Position numbers and translations under genes: made by a program. Below are positions 7,553 to 15,781 of a stretch of 40,944 nt of DNA, piece after piece (positions within the stretch are counted from its first letter, which is position 1; every line of letters starts with the position of its first letter). The stretch is from Oscillospiraceae bacterium (GTDB taxonomy: Bacteria; Bacillota; Clostridia; Oscillospirales; Acutalibacteraceae): assembly GCA_015065695.1 (NCBI GenBank), contig SVPT01000008.1:1-40944 (forward strand). Direction: 5' to 3'. The notes beneath the pieces are model-generated. The model was not told where the DNA came from and made no database searches. It saw nothing but the letters and a program-made list of their open reading frames with translations.

Positions 7553-10500
7553 CTATATTCTCCTGCGGCCGCATTCGCAGCAGAAGGTTTCTCCCGGATG
7601 TATTGCAGTGCCGCACTCTTCACAGTACACCAAAGTGTTGAAGCGTGCTGCGTGCTTGCTCAGCATATACCAAAGAAGTATGCCCAGCAGCAGGAGGGAC
7701 GAAATGACAATCATAGCAATTGCACCGCCGTCATTACCTCCTGTTGTACCCTTGGCTGATAATCTGGTGTCAACAATTCCATCGCCGTCACTGTCAACTT
7801 TGAGAACGGTCTTTCTCTTCAGTACAGTGGTGGTTTCAATTACTGTGTTGGGAGAAATAGGGACATCACTAATCTTCCTTGAATCGATATACAATCCGTC
7901 GCTGTTTGGGTAGCTTATGGAGTAGTCCATGACGCCTGTGTCATACCCGACAATTGTCAGATTGTAGTTGCTATCGTTTTGCAGTCTTAGAATCTTGCTC
8001 TCATTGTTGTTGCCGCCAAAGCTGATGGAGCCGAAGGAAGTACGATACCCCGAGCTGCCATCCACTGAAGAAAGTGTTTCTCCATTGGATGTTACATAGA
8101 CGTCAACGGGACACTCTATCTTTATAAGTATCGAATACTGTCCGGCAATAGTTTCGGAGACATCGTCAAAGAAGAATGCGAGGTTATCAGCACTGGAAAT
8201 ATTGTAGAAATACCCATCGGTCGCAATGGCTTCGAGGAGGTTCTGTGCAGAGCTGTATTGCCAGCTTTCATTGTAGTCTTCTGCCATAAGGTTTTGGAAG
8301 AAGCCCAAAGTATAAATAATCACGCCGGAAGACTTAAGCTCGTCAGACATATCTATCAGTTCCTGTTTGAAATCGATTTCGTCATAGTAATTCTTTCCTG
8401 ATTCATATGCATCGGCTACATCGTTGTTGACGTTGGGCAAACCGTCTGACATGAGTACTATTATCTTTTTGGAGGCTCCGCTGGTTGACAGTATTCTTTT
8501 AGCTTCGGTGAGGGCACCCATTGTATTAGTTAAGTTCCCGCTCTCGATTTTATCAATCTTCTCGGCTAATCTATCAGGGTCGTTTGTCAGGTCGCACACC
8601 ATGGTTGCATAGGTTTCATAGGTAACAAGGGCTGCACACGAATTGTTGCCGACCGATTGATATACGAACCTTTTGGCGGCTTCTTTTGTCTGTTCTAACG
8701 GTTCGCCGTACATACTGCCGGAAACATCCAGGACAAGAACGATGTCACGGTCATCATAGTCAGTGACAATCGGCAGATCGACAGGCAATGTGTAAGATTG
8801 ATCGTCAGAGTCAGCAGGCGGCACAATTGCATCAAACAAATGATTCAGTGAGTCGAAATCTCCATTGCCTGCATTCGTAATATCTACTTTTGCATAGAAA
8901 GGGGCTTCGCCAACCATGTAGAGAAGATTTGCTATATTTTTTTGGTCTTCGATTATTCTCTGGCTGAGGTTAGTCAGCTTTTCGTCGCCCGAAGATGCAG
9001 CTATAAGCAACTGGTCATTCATTGCATAAACAGAATAGCAATACATTTTCAGTATGGATTGTATTCTGAGCAGCGTTTCTGGATCTGAGCCGTTTTCTTC
9101 CAGCGCTTTGGCGATATAGCCGGCGGCTTCTTTCATTAATTGTTCACTGATTGCACAAATAACTAATGCTTCCAGCTTTGCAGCTGAGGAAGCAAATATT
9201 TCTTTGTTGTAGGAAATGGACAAGGGCTTGGAAATATCCCAGACCGCAGTGTAGAATGCCCAGTGATTGACAACTGGGGTCTTTGATATTAGATAATCGT
9301 TGCCGTAATCAATCAGTTTTGGAATGCCTTGTTTACAGATTTCCTGATAATATGCTGCAAGAGCATCGCCATCGTTCTTTTTGCGTGCTCTTTCGATAGC
9401 TTTATAAAGATCTGGAGAATTTTTCTGAAGTCTGGTCTTATAGCCTACCTCATCAAGATACTCATCAGAAAACACTTCGTTGAAAAGCAGCTTCATATCA
9501 TTGCTGACCGAAGCTATTTTCTGTGTGGATTTATATATGTTGTATGAAAGTGCTGCAATATCCAACACTTTCTGTGTGCCTTTCAGTGCGTTGGATTTTT
9601 GGTCGTATTTATCAGATAATTCCTTGAAAGTCAGTTCGTTGGTCAAACTGTTGTCGAGATCCTCTGTCATTTTGAGCAACTCGCTTTGGGGAACATTTCC
9701 TGACGCTGATTCAATATTTGCTATCTTTTTTAGGTTTAAATCGGAGGTTTTTTTGTAATATTTATCGAATAATTCATTGTATGCGTCATATTCATCCGAT
9801 TTAGTATCCAGGATGTTTTCAATGACAATCCCGCCAATATCGGAATTTGCTTTATTCACGGTGGATAAATATTCATTATAGAGCAGTTGTTGAATAGTTG
9901 TATCCTTCGAAATGTCGACGTTAAGTATTGTCCATATGGCATCTTCATAGTAATCTGCCATCTGAACAGTGAACAAGTCGTGCTCATATCCATAAAGCAA
10001 GTCAAGTCCCATGCTGCAGACCAATAACAAATTCAGATCCAAGTTATCATAATCGTCGTAAAATACATTACCCCTTTCGATAGTATCATGGAACGCTAAA
10101 ATAACTTCAGACATAGAGATATCGACAGCATTGACATACAGCAGAGGATTTCCTGAATTGGGGCATACTATACAGGTGGCACCCAGAAAAGAAAACAACT
10201 TATTTGCGTGAACCAGACGCTGATCATTATAATCAATGACATCAATATAGCTAAAATTTTCATAAGGGGTGTCGCTTATATTACCTTTTTTTACATTAAT
10301 GGTTACTTCGCGGATTCCGTTCATTAATACAACCTCTTTGGCTGTATTCTTGGTAACGGCAAAATTGGTCAATGACGAAGCATCGGTTACATTTATCAGT
10401 ACACTGTCGTTGTACTGGTAAAGCTTGGTCGAAAAATCGTTACCGAGATTGGATGCGGCTCGGATGTCAATTTCCTTTACATATGATGACATTCCGACAG

Positions 10501-10594
10501 TCTGAGCTGAGAATATCGGGGCGAAAACTGATGACAGTATTACTGTTGCGATAATTATGGAAATAATCTTCCTTGGTATAGCTCTTTTGTTCAT
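7553..10594 (-). CDS. Signal peptide - possible Cu-amine-oxidase-N-like (stalk) repeats - helical region - VWA domain - TM - C-terminal zinc ribbon
   Basis: DIVLVLDVSGSMYGEPLEQTKEAAKRFV (MIDAS DxSxS), NLTNTMGAL, IIVLMSDGLPN; TM IAMIVISSLLLLGILLWYML; C-terminal CEECGTAIHPGETFCCECGRRR. Confidence 0.88.
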   Translation of the reverse strand: MNKRAIPRKIISIIIATVILSSVFAPIFSAQTVGMSSYVKEIDIRAASNLGNDFSTKLYQYNDSVLINVTDASSLTNFAVTKNTAKEVVLMNGIREVTINVKKGNISDTPYENFSYIDVIDYNDQRLVHANKLFSFLGATCIVCPNSGNPLLYVNAVDISMSEVILAFHDTIERGNVFYDDYDNLDLNLLLVCSMGLDLLYGYEHDLFTVQMADYYEDAIWTILNVDISKDTTIQQLLYNEYLSTVNKANSDIGGIVIENILDTKSDEYDAYNELFDKYYKKTSDLNLKKIANIESASGNVPQSELLKMTEDLDNSLTNELTFKELSDKYDQKSNALKGTQKVLDIAALSYNIYKSTQKIASVSNDMKLLFNEVFSDEYLDEVGYKTRLQKNSPDLYKAIERARKKNDGDALAAYYQEICKQGIPKLIDYGNDYLISKTPVVNHWAFYTAVWDISKPLSISYNKEIFASSAAKLEALVICAISEQLMKEAAGYIAKALEENGSDPETLLRIQSILKMYCYSVYAMNDQLLIAASSGDEKLTNLSQRIIEDQKNIANLLYMVGEAPFYAKVDITNAGNGDFDSLNHLFDAIVPPADSDDQSYTLPVDLPIVTDYDDRDIVLVLDVSGSMYGEPLEQTKEAAKRFVYQSVGNNSCAALVTYETYATMVCDLTNDPDRLAEKIDKIESGNLTNTMGALTEAKRILSTSGASKKIIVLMSDGLPNVNNDVADAYESGKNYYDEIDFKQELIDMSDELKSSGVIIYTLGFFQNLMAEDYNESWQYSSAQNLLEAIATDGYFYNISSADNLAFFFDDVSETIAGQYSILIKIECPVDVYVTSNGETLSSVDGSSGYRTSFGSISFGGNNNESKILRLQNDSNYNLTIVGYDTGVMDYSISYPNSDGLYIDSRKISDVPISPNTVIETTTVLKRKTVLKVDSDGDGIVDTRLSAKGTTGGNDGGAIAMIVISSLLLLGILLWYMLSKHAARFNTLVYCEECGTAIHPGETFCCECGRRRI

Positions 10595-10608
10595 GTATTA
10601 GACCTCCC

Positions 10609-11289
10609 TCAATAAAGTTGATCCAGCACATTCAAATACACATCGTCAACGTGGCCGCTTAATGCATTGAGTAAATCTTCCTCCGGAGTGAACTGCCATC
10701 CGTTGTCATTGTTTTCAATGGCGATTTCCACAGTTTCCGAAGTCATTTTGGGGGTAAACAGAATACGGGCAGCCAGTTTTCGACTCAGCTTTCTTTTGTT
10801 TTTTTCATAATCAAGAATGCTGTTGTTCGGTGTATTGCTGATTCTTTTCAATGTTGTATAGAGCGCCTTTTCATAGTCAGGAGAGGTAATCTGCAGCATA
10901 ACAGTACCGGAGGTCTCACTACTTTCAGTTATCTCCAATACTTTAACTGTGGTGCGGTACAGGAATACTTTGCTCAAAGTCGAGTTCTTTTGCCCGAGAT
11001 CTGCTCCGCTGATGTAGTTGATCATTCTGCTGCCGTTGATCCGACTGCCGCTCTCTATTCCTTTGTCCCGGACAGAAAGAGAAACAAAAAATACAGCTGC
11101 TGCCAAAAGCACAGCGACAATCAGAGAACCTGTCACTATCGTGATAGTTTTCAGGGTTTTCTTCAGAATGGCGGTTATCTTGTCTGTGTCAATACCAAGT
11201 GTGGTTCTTTTCAGTTTTGTGCCGCACTCGTCACAGAAAACGGCAGAACGTATTTGCACGGTTTTATTGCAATATGGGCATGTTTTCAT
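10609..11289 (-). CDS. Zinc ribbon - TM - extracellular domain protein of unknown function
   Basis: N-terminal CPYCNKTVQIRSAVFCDECGTKL; TM ITIVTGSLIVAVLLAAAVFFVSL; then an extracellular region of about 140 aa. Confidence 0.83.
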   Translation of the reverse strand: MKTCPYCNKTVQIRSAVFCDECGTKLKRTTLGIDTDKITAILKKTLKTITIVTGSLIVAVLLAAAVFFVSLSVRDKGIESGSRINGSRMINYISGADLGQKNSTLSKVFLYRTTVKVLEITESSETSGTVMLQITSPDYEKALYTTLKRISNTPNNSILDYEKNKRKLSRKLAARILFTPKMTSETVEIAIENNDNGWQFTPEEDLLNALSGHVDDVYLNVLDQLY

Positions 11290-11447
11290 TATGTATACAC
11301 CTCATTTGTATTCTGCATGATCGGTTAAAAAACATAGTATGAACTGCATAAGCCGGTTTGCGTCGTGTTGTTGTGTTTAATTGACAATCCATTATGGTGC
11401 TCTGAAAACCAAAAAATGCAGCAAAATACAACTAATTGCATATATTT

Positions 11448-11476
11448 ACTGTAGCATATATAACTGAAATTGTCAA
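11448..11476 (-). promoter_or_regulatory. Candidate SigA-type promoter for the island operon
   Basis: Minus strand TTGACA-17 nt-TACAGT, reading toward the gene starting at 11289. Confidence 0.45.
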
Positions 11477-11645
11477 TACTTGTGCACTTTGCATTGATGG
11501 TTTATGTGGTGCTTTGTGAACAATCTGTAATGCAAAGGTGTTATTGCAGTGATTTGGGCTTGCGTTATGTTGTGCAGGTTGTGCGGGCAGCTGTCACAAT
11601 ACCTTAACGTGTGAATAAGTGTAAGCAGATGAATAAAATGGAAAA

Positions 11646-11685
11646 AACCCTGAATTTGCGCATAGATATGCGTAAATTCAGGGTT
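11646..11685 (-). terminator. Strong terminator just downstream of intact tRNA-Cys (island-side)
   Basis: 18-bp stem with one G.T pair and 4-nt loop: AACCCTGAATTTGCGCAT-AGAT-ATGCGTAAATTCAGGGTT; minus strand ends in TTTTTTC. Confidence 0.8.
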
Positions 11686-11690
11686 ATAAT

Positions 11691-11765
<75 letters not shown>

Positions 11766-11770
11766 AGATG

Positions 11771-11802
11771 GTACAAAACGACGCCGCGGCGTCGTTTTGT
11801 AC
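11771..11802. repeat. 32-bp perfect palindrome between tRNA-Cys and tRNA-Gly
   Basis: GTACAAAACGACGCCGCGGCGTCGTTTTGTAC equals its own reverse complement. Confidence 0.95.
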
Positions 11803-11808
11803 GTCATT

Positions 11809-11884
11809 TGGAGCGGAATACGAGGCTCGAACTCGCTACCTCCACCTTGGCAAGGTGGCGCTCTACCAGATGAGCTAATTCCGC
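11809..11884 (-). tRNA. tRNA-Gly (GCC)
   Basis: GCGGAATTAGCTCATCTGGTAGAGCGCCACCTTGCCAAGGTGGAGGTAGCGAGTTCGAGCCTCGTATTCCGCTCCA. Confidence 0.95.
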
Positions 11885-11887
11885 AAA

Positions 11888-11963
<76 letters not shown>

Positions 11964-11966
11964 ATA

Positions 11967-12043
11967 TGGCGACTCAGAACGGGCTCGAACCGTCGACCTC
12001 CAGCGTGACAGGCTGGCGTTCTAACCAACTGAACTACTGAGCC
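11967..12043 (-). tRNA. tRNA-Asp (GTC)
   Basis: GGCTCAGTAGTTCAGTTGGTTAGAACGCCAGCCTGTCACGCTGGAGGTCGACGGTTCGAGCCCGTTCTGAGTCGCCA. Confidence 0.95.
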
Positions 12044-12140
12044 AAATCAGGCAATGAATCGAACAATGAATCTCTCCTTGCAGCCCCTAGAGTGTCCGCT
12101 GAAAGCTGCCGGAGAACCGAGCCGTTTTCGTTGCTTGAAT

Positions 12141-12169
12141 AATATAGCACATCGCAAGCGCGATGTCAA
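12141..12169 (-). promoter_or_regulatory. Strong promoter of the tRNA operon
   Basis: Minus strand TTGACA-17 nt-TATATT; the spacer carries the dyad ACATCGC-AAGC-GCGATGT. Confidence 0.7.
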
Positions 12170-12398
12170 GCATAATTTTTCTTATTCCGGAAATATTTTT
12201 TTTAGAGCAGAAAATTTCCCGAAAGTGTCATAGCAGACCGCATGGAAATAACGCAAAATCATAAAATTATCAGCGTGGCACTTGATATTTCTGTGCAGTA
12301 GTGATAGACTGTAGGTGCAGCCGTATATATAATATATTTAGTATAGATTACAACCTGTCTGGAATCAGACTTATTGACATACAAGGAGGAAAACCGAA

Positions 12399-13505
12399 AT
12401 GGCAAAAATGATAGTTGACTGGAAAACCATCTACGGATTTGTTGAGGACGCTTTTGTCGGGTCAGGTGTGCCCCGTGAGGACGCGGCAATTTGCGCAGAT
12501 GTGCTTCTGGAATCGGATAAGCGCGGCATCGAATCCCATGGTGTCAACCGCTTCAAGTCCATCTACATCGACCGAATCAAGGCTGGTATACAGAATCCTG
12601 TAACGGAATTTGAAATAGTCAGAGAGACCCCCACTACCGCAGTGGTGGACGGACATGACGGCATGGGTCAGGTCATCGGTGTAAAGGCGATGCAGCTTGC
12701 CATAGACAAGGCGAAAATGTACGGCATGGGCATGGTGGCAGTGCGCAATTCCTGCCATTACGGCATCGCAGGTTACTATTCATCCATGGCAATCAAGGAA
12801 GGAATGATTGGTATTACCGGCACCAATGCCCGCCCCTCCATTGCTCCCACATTCGGTGTGGAAAATATGCTTGGCACCAACCCGCTTACCATAGGCTTTC
12901 CTACAGATGAGGAATTTCCGTTTATTCTCGACTGCGCCACCTCCATCACACAGAGAGGCAAACTGGAGTATTTTGCGCGTATGGATAAGGACACCCCCAG
13001 CGGCATGGTCGTGGGCAGAGACGGCGAGGCAATGACCGACACCAAGCATATTCTGGAGGGGCTCAATACAGGAGAAGCGGCACTCGCGCCCCTCGGCGGC
13101 ATAGGCGAAGAGCTGGCAGGCTACAAGGGCTACGGCTATGCGACTGTCGTGGAGGTGCTGTCTGCCGCGCTGCAGCAGGGAAACTATCTGAAGATGCTCA
13201 CCGGCATCGGTGCCGCAGGCGAGAAGGTGCCCTACCATCTGGGTCACTTCTTCATCGCCATCGACACCAATGCGTTCATGGGTCTTGAGGAATTCAAAAA
13301 GACCGCAGGCGAAATCATGCGAGAGCTGCGTGCTTCTCAAAAAGCACCCGGACAGAGCCGCATTTTCACCGCAGGCGAAAAGGAATACGATGTGTGGATG
13401 GAGCGCAAGGACAGCGGCGTACCCATCAACGAATCGGTGCAGAAAGAAATATCCGCTATCCGCGATGAGCTTGGTCTGACACAGTATGTATTTCCGTGGG
13501 ATTGA
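12399..13505 (+). CDS. Ldh2/MDH2-family malate/L-lactate-type dehydrogenase
   Basis: LESDKRGIESHGVNRFKSIYIDRIKAG, NSCHYGIAGYYSSMA, GTNPLTIGFPT, CATSITQRGK: family 2 lactate/malate dehydrogenase motifs; aaggagg RBS. Confidence 0.9.
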   Translation: MAKMIVDWKTIYGFVEDAFVGSGVPREDAAICADVLLESDKRGIESHGVNRFKSIYIDRIKAGIQNPVTEFEIVRETPTTAVVDGHDGMGQVIGVKAMQLAIDKAKMYGMGMVAVRNSCHYGIAGYYSSMAIKEGMIGITGTNARPSIAPTFGVENMLGTNPLTIGFPTDEEFPFILDCATSITQRGKLEYFARMDKDTPSGMVVGRDGEAMTDTKHILEGLNTGEAALAPLGGIGEELAGYKGYGYATVVEVLSAALQQGNYLKMLTGIGAAGEKVPYHLGHFFIAIDTNAFMGLEEFKKTAGEIMRELRASQKAPGQSRIFTAGEKEYDVWMERKDSGVPINESVQKEISAIRDELGLTQYVFPWD

Positions 13506-13564
13506 ATGGCGTTGAGTTAATCAAGAAAAATCCGCGCCTCAACCACACAAGGAGGTAACAGAAA

Positions 13565-14158
13565 ATGAAAAAATCACTGCTTCTCCTTATCCTGACCTTG
13601 CTGCTTGCCGCCCTCATGCTGTGCGGCTGTACGGAAAAGGACATAGGCAGGGATATGGACGCAATAAAGACCCATCTCTCTTCCTATGGCGAAGAATATG
13701 AAAGCTTCCGGAACTCAGAGCGGCTGGCGGTGTTGCGCCACAATGCCACCGCGCAGGAGTTGGAAGCATGGTTTGCCTTTGTCGAAAAGACCCGCGCAGG
13801 GCGTCCCGCCAGTGTTGATATGGTGTACTTTACCGACGAGGGAGACCCTATTCTGCTCTACCTGCACTACGACGGAAACGACTATATGCTGGTCGCCGAC
13901 ACCACAAGGGATCACTTCGGTACACCCACCGTCAGCAGCGTGAAATACTCAAAGCTGGTGGAAATTACCGAGGAATCAGAAAACGGTAGGACGATGTACC
14001 ACGCCATTCTCGCCAATAAGGAGTATGAGTCTATTGAAGAGCTTCAAGCCGTCTGGAAATGGCTCACCACCGAATACCCCTCCGGCTTTGATGATGTAGA
14101 TACGGAATATCAGCCCTTCCCATATGAGCTATTCAGAGTGCCAACAGATGCAGAGTAA
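13565..14158 (+). CDS. Putative lipoprotein of unknown function
   Basis: MKKSLLLLILTLLLAALMLCGCTEKD lipobox (LCGC). Confidence 0.75.
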   Translation: MKKSLLLLILTLLLAALMLCGCTEKDIGRDMDAIKTHLSSYGEEYESFRNSERLAVLRHNATAQELEAWFAFVEKTRAGRPASVDMVYFTDEGDPILLYLHYDGNDYMLVADTTRDHFGTPTVSSVKYSKLVEITEESENGRTMYHAILANKEYESIEELQAVWKWLTTEYPSGFDDVDTEYQPFPYELFRVPTDAE

Positions 14159-14208
14159 ACGCAACCTCTCCGTCCATATAATTCCATATCATTCAATAAA
14201 GCGAAAAA

Positions 14209-14247
14209 ACAGCCGAGTGGTTTCCGCAAAGGGAATCACTCGGTTGT
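14209..14247. terminator. Hairpin between convergent genes, probable bidirectional terminator
   Basis: ACAGCCGAGTGGTTTCC-GCAAA-GGGAATCACTCGGTTGT. Confidence 0.65.
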
Positions 14248-14275
14248 CTTTCTCCATAAGCAACGCAGGAACGCA

Positions 14276-14950
14276 TCACTGTACCACCCGCCCGTCGCTC
14301 ATAAATACGGTGCGCCCCGCAACCCGCTTCGCCTGCTCCATGCTGTGGGTAACCAGCACCACAGTCAGCCGCTCGCGCAGACGAAGCATCAGCTCTTCGA
14401 TAAGTCCTGTGGAGCGGCTGTCCAGCGCACTCGTTGGCTCGTCCATCAGCAGTACCTCAGGCTCAACAGCCAGCGCCCGCGCAATGCATAGCCTCTGCTG
14501 CTGCCCGCCGGAAAGCGTCCCAGCGGGCTTTTTCAGTCGGTCGCGCACCTCGTTCCACAGTGCCGCATCGCGCAGTGCCCGCTCCACTGCCGCGTCAAGC
14601 CGCTCTCCGCTGCCCGCACCCTGACAGCGCAGCCCGAAAGCCACGTTGCCGTATATGCTCATTGGAAAGGCGGCAGGCGACTGAAACACCATGCCCACCC
14701 TGCGCCGCAGACTGTCGGTGTCTGCCATATGCAATATGTTTTCTCCGTCCAGCAGCACCTCGCCGTCTGCGTGCCACTCGCCAGCCAGCTCACCTATGCG
14801 GTTGAGTGTCCGCAGCAGGGTGGACTTTCCGCAGCCGGACGGTCCTGTTATCGCAGTGACCTGCCGCTCGGGTATACCAAGATTGATGCTGTGCAGCACC
14901 TCGGTGCCGTCAATGCGCACAGTAAGCCCGCGCACGGTAATCTTATCCAT
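14276..14950 (-). CDS. ABC transporter ATP-binding protein, PstB-like
   Basis: Walker [17 protein letters not shown], signature LSGGQQQRLCIARAL, Walker B VLLMDEPTSALD. Start placed at MDKITV rather than the track's longer start. Confidence 0.85.
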   Translation of the reverse strand: MDKITVRGLTVRIDGTEVLHSINLGIPERQVTAITGPSGCGKSTLLRTLNRIGELAGEWHADGEVLLDGENILHMADTDSLRRRVGMVFQSPAAFPMSIYGNVAFGLRCQGAGSGERLDAAVERALRDAALWNEVRDRLKKPAGTLSGGQQQRLCIARALAVEPEVLLMDEPTSALDSRSTGLIEELMLRLRERLTVVLVTHSMEQAKRVAGRTVFMSDGRVVQ

Positions 14951-15053
14951 TTCGCTCCCTCCTCCTGTGGCAGTATATGCCGCGGAAGAGGAAGATAACA
15001 AAACAGCAGTGAATCTTTGTTGGATTATTCATCGGGTCGCATACCATACCCCG

Positions 15054-15602
15054 CTAAATCCTCCCGATGCGAAACCCCTCGTCAGGCATAGGACAGCCGC
15101 ACAGCACCAGCACCGCCCCAATGACCAGTGCTGTGTGAAGCCCGCACCCCGCCTCGGGCAGCAGAGCCACCTCCGCAGGGTCAAAAAACTCGCCCGAGAG
15201 AGTGGGCACACTGCGCTGTACCGACATCCACAGCCGATCGCCCTCGTTGGAGGAAAGGGCAAAGGTGTCGCTGAAATTGCTGCCGCAGCAGAATGCCGGG
15301 CAGGGCGAGCCCGCAAGTGCCCTGCGCAGCCGTGCGCTGTCGGAGGCAAAGACCAGCCGTGTGCAGAAGGCAGGTGAGATAGTGCCGTGCCCTGCCGCGC
15401 AGTCAGCCGCCGCCAGAATGGCATAGCGGGCATCGGGCTGCTCGCTCCGCCCAAGTGTGTGTATGCGGAAACTGCTGCCCCGCGGGCAGTCGCCGTTGTC
15501 GGCAGTGGTGTCGGTGTATACATTGCCGTAGGGCATAAGACTGGCTGCAAGCATATCAATAAAGCCGGAAGGTTGTCCGCAGGGAACGGCAATTGCTGTC
15601 AT
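15054..15602 (-). CDS. Hypothetical protein, 182 aa
   Basis: Open frame upstream of, and co-oriented with, the ATPase gene; no family recognised. A competing frame (15029-15592) looks less protein-like. Confidence 0.5.
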   Translation of the reverse strand: MTAIAVPCGQPSGFIDMLAASLMPYGNVYTDTTADNGDCPRGSSFRIHTLGRSEQPDARYAILAAADCAAGHGTISPAFCTRLVFASDSARLRRALAGSPCPAFCCGSNFSDTFALSSNEGDRLWMSVQRSVPTLSGEFFDPAEVALLPEAGCGLHTALVIGAVLVLCGCPMPDEGFRIGRI

Positions 15603-15710
15603 GGGGCTTCATCTCCGATAAAAAAGCTGTGGCAGTATTGTTTGTCGCAAATTGGTACATTATGCACTGCACAAAGGGTGCCGACCAAGTAAATAATTCA
15701 CGTTATCCGA

Positions 15711-15739
15711 TTGACATATTCACAATCTTGTGCTATCCA
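15711..15739 (+). promoter_or_regulatory. SigA-type promoter upstream of addB
   Basis: TTGACA-17 nt-TATCCA; ATG at 15782 preceded by aggagg. Confidence 0.5.
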
Positions 15740-15781
15740 TTAATAGATGTATATATAAACAAAAACAGGAGGAACAATGCT

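Noticed and set aside
6209-11690. Prophage or ICE
   Set aside because: No integrase, structural, replication, relaxase or transfer genes; only three membrane-protein genes.
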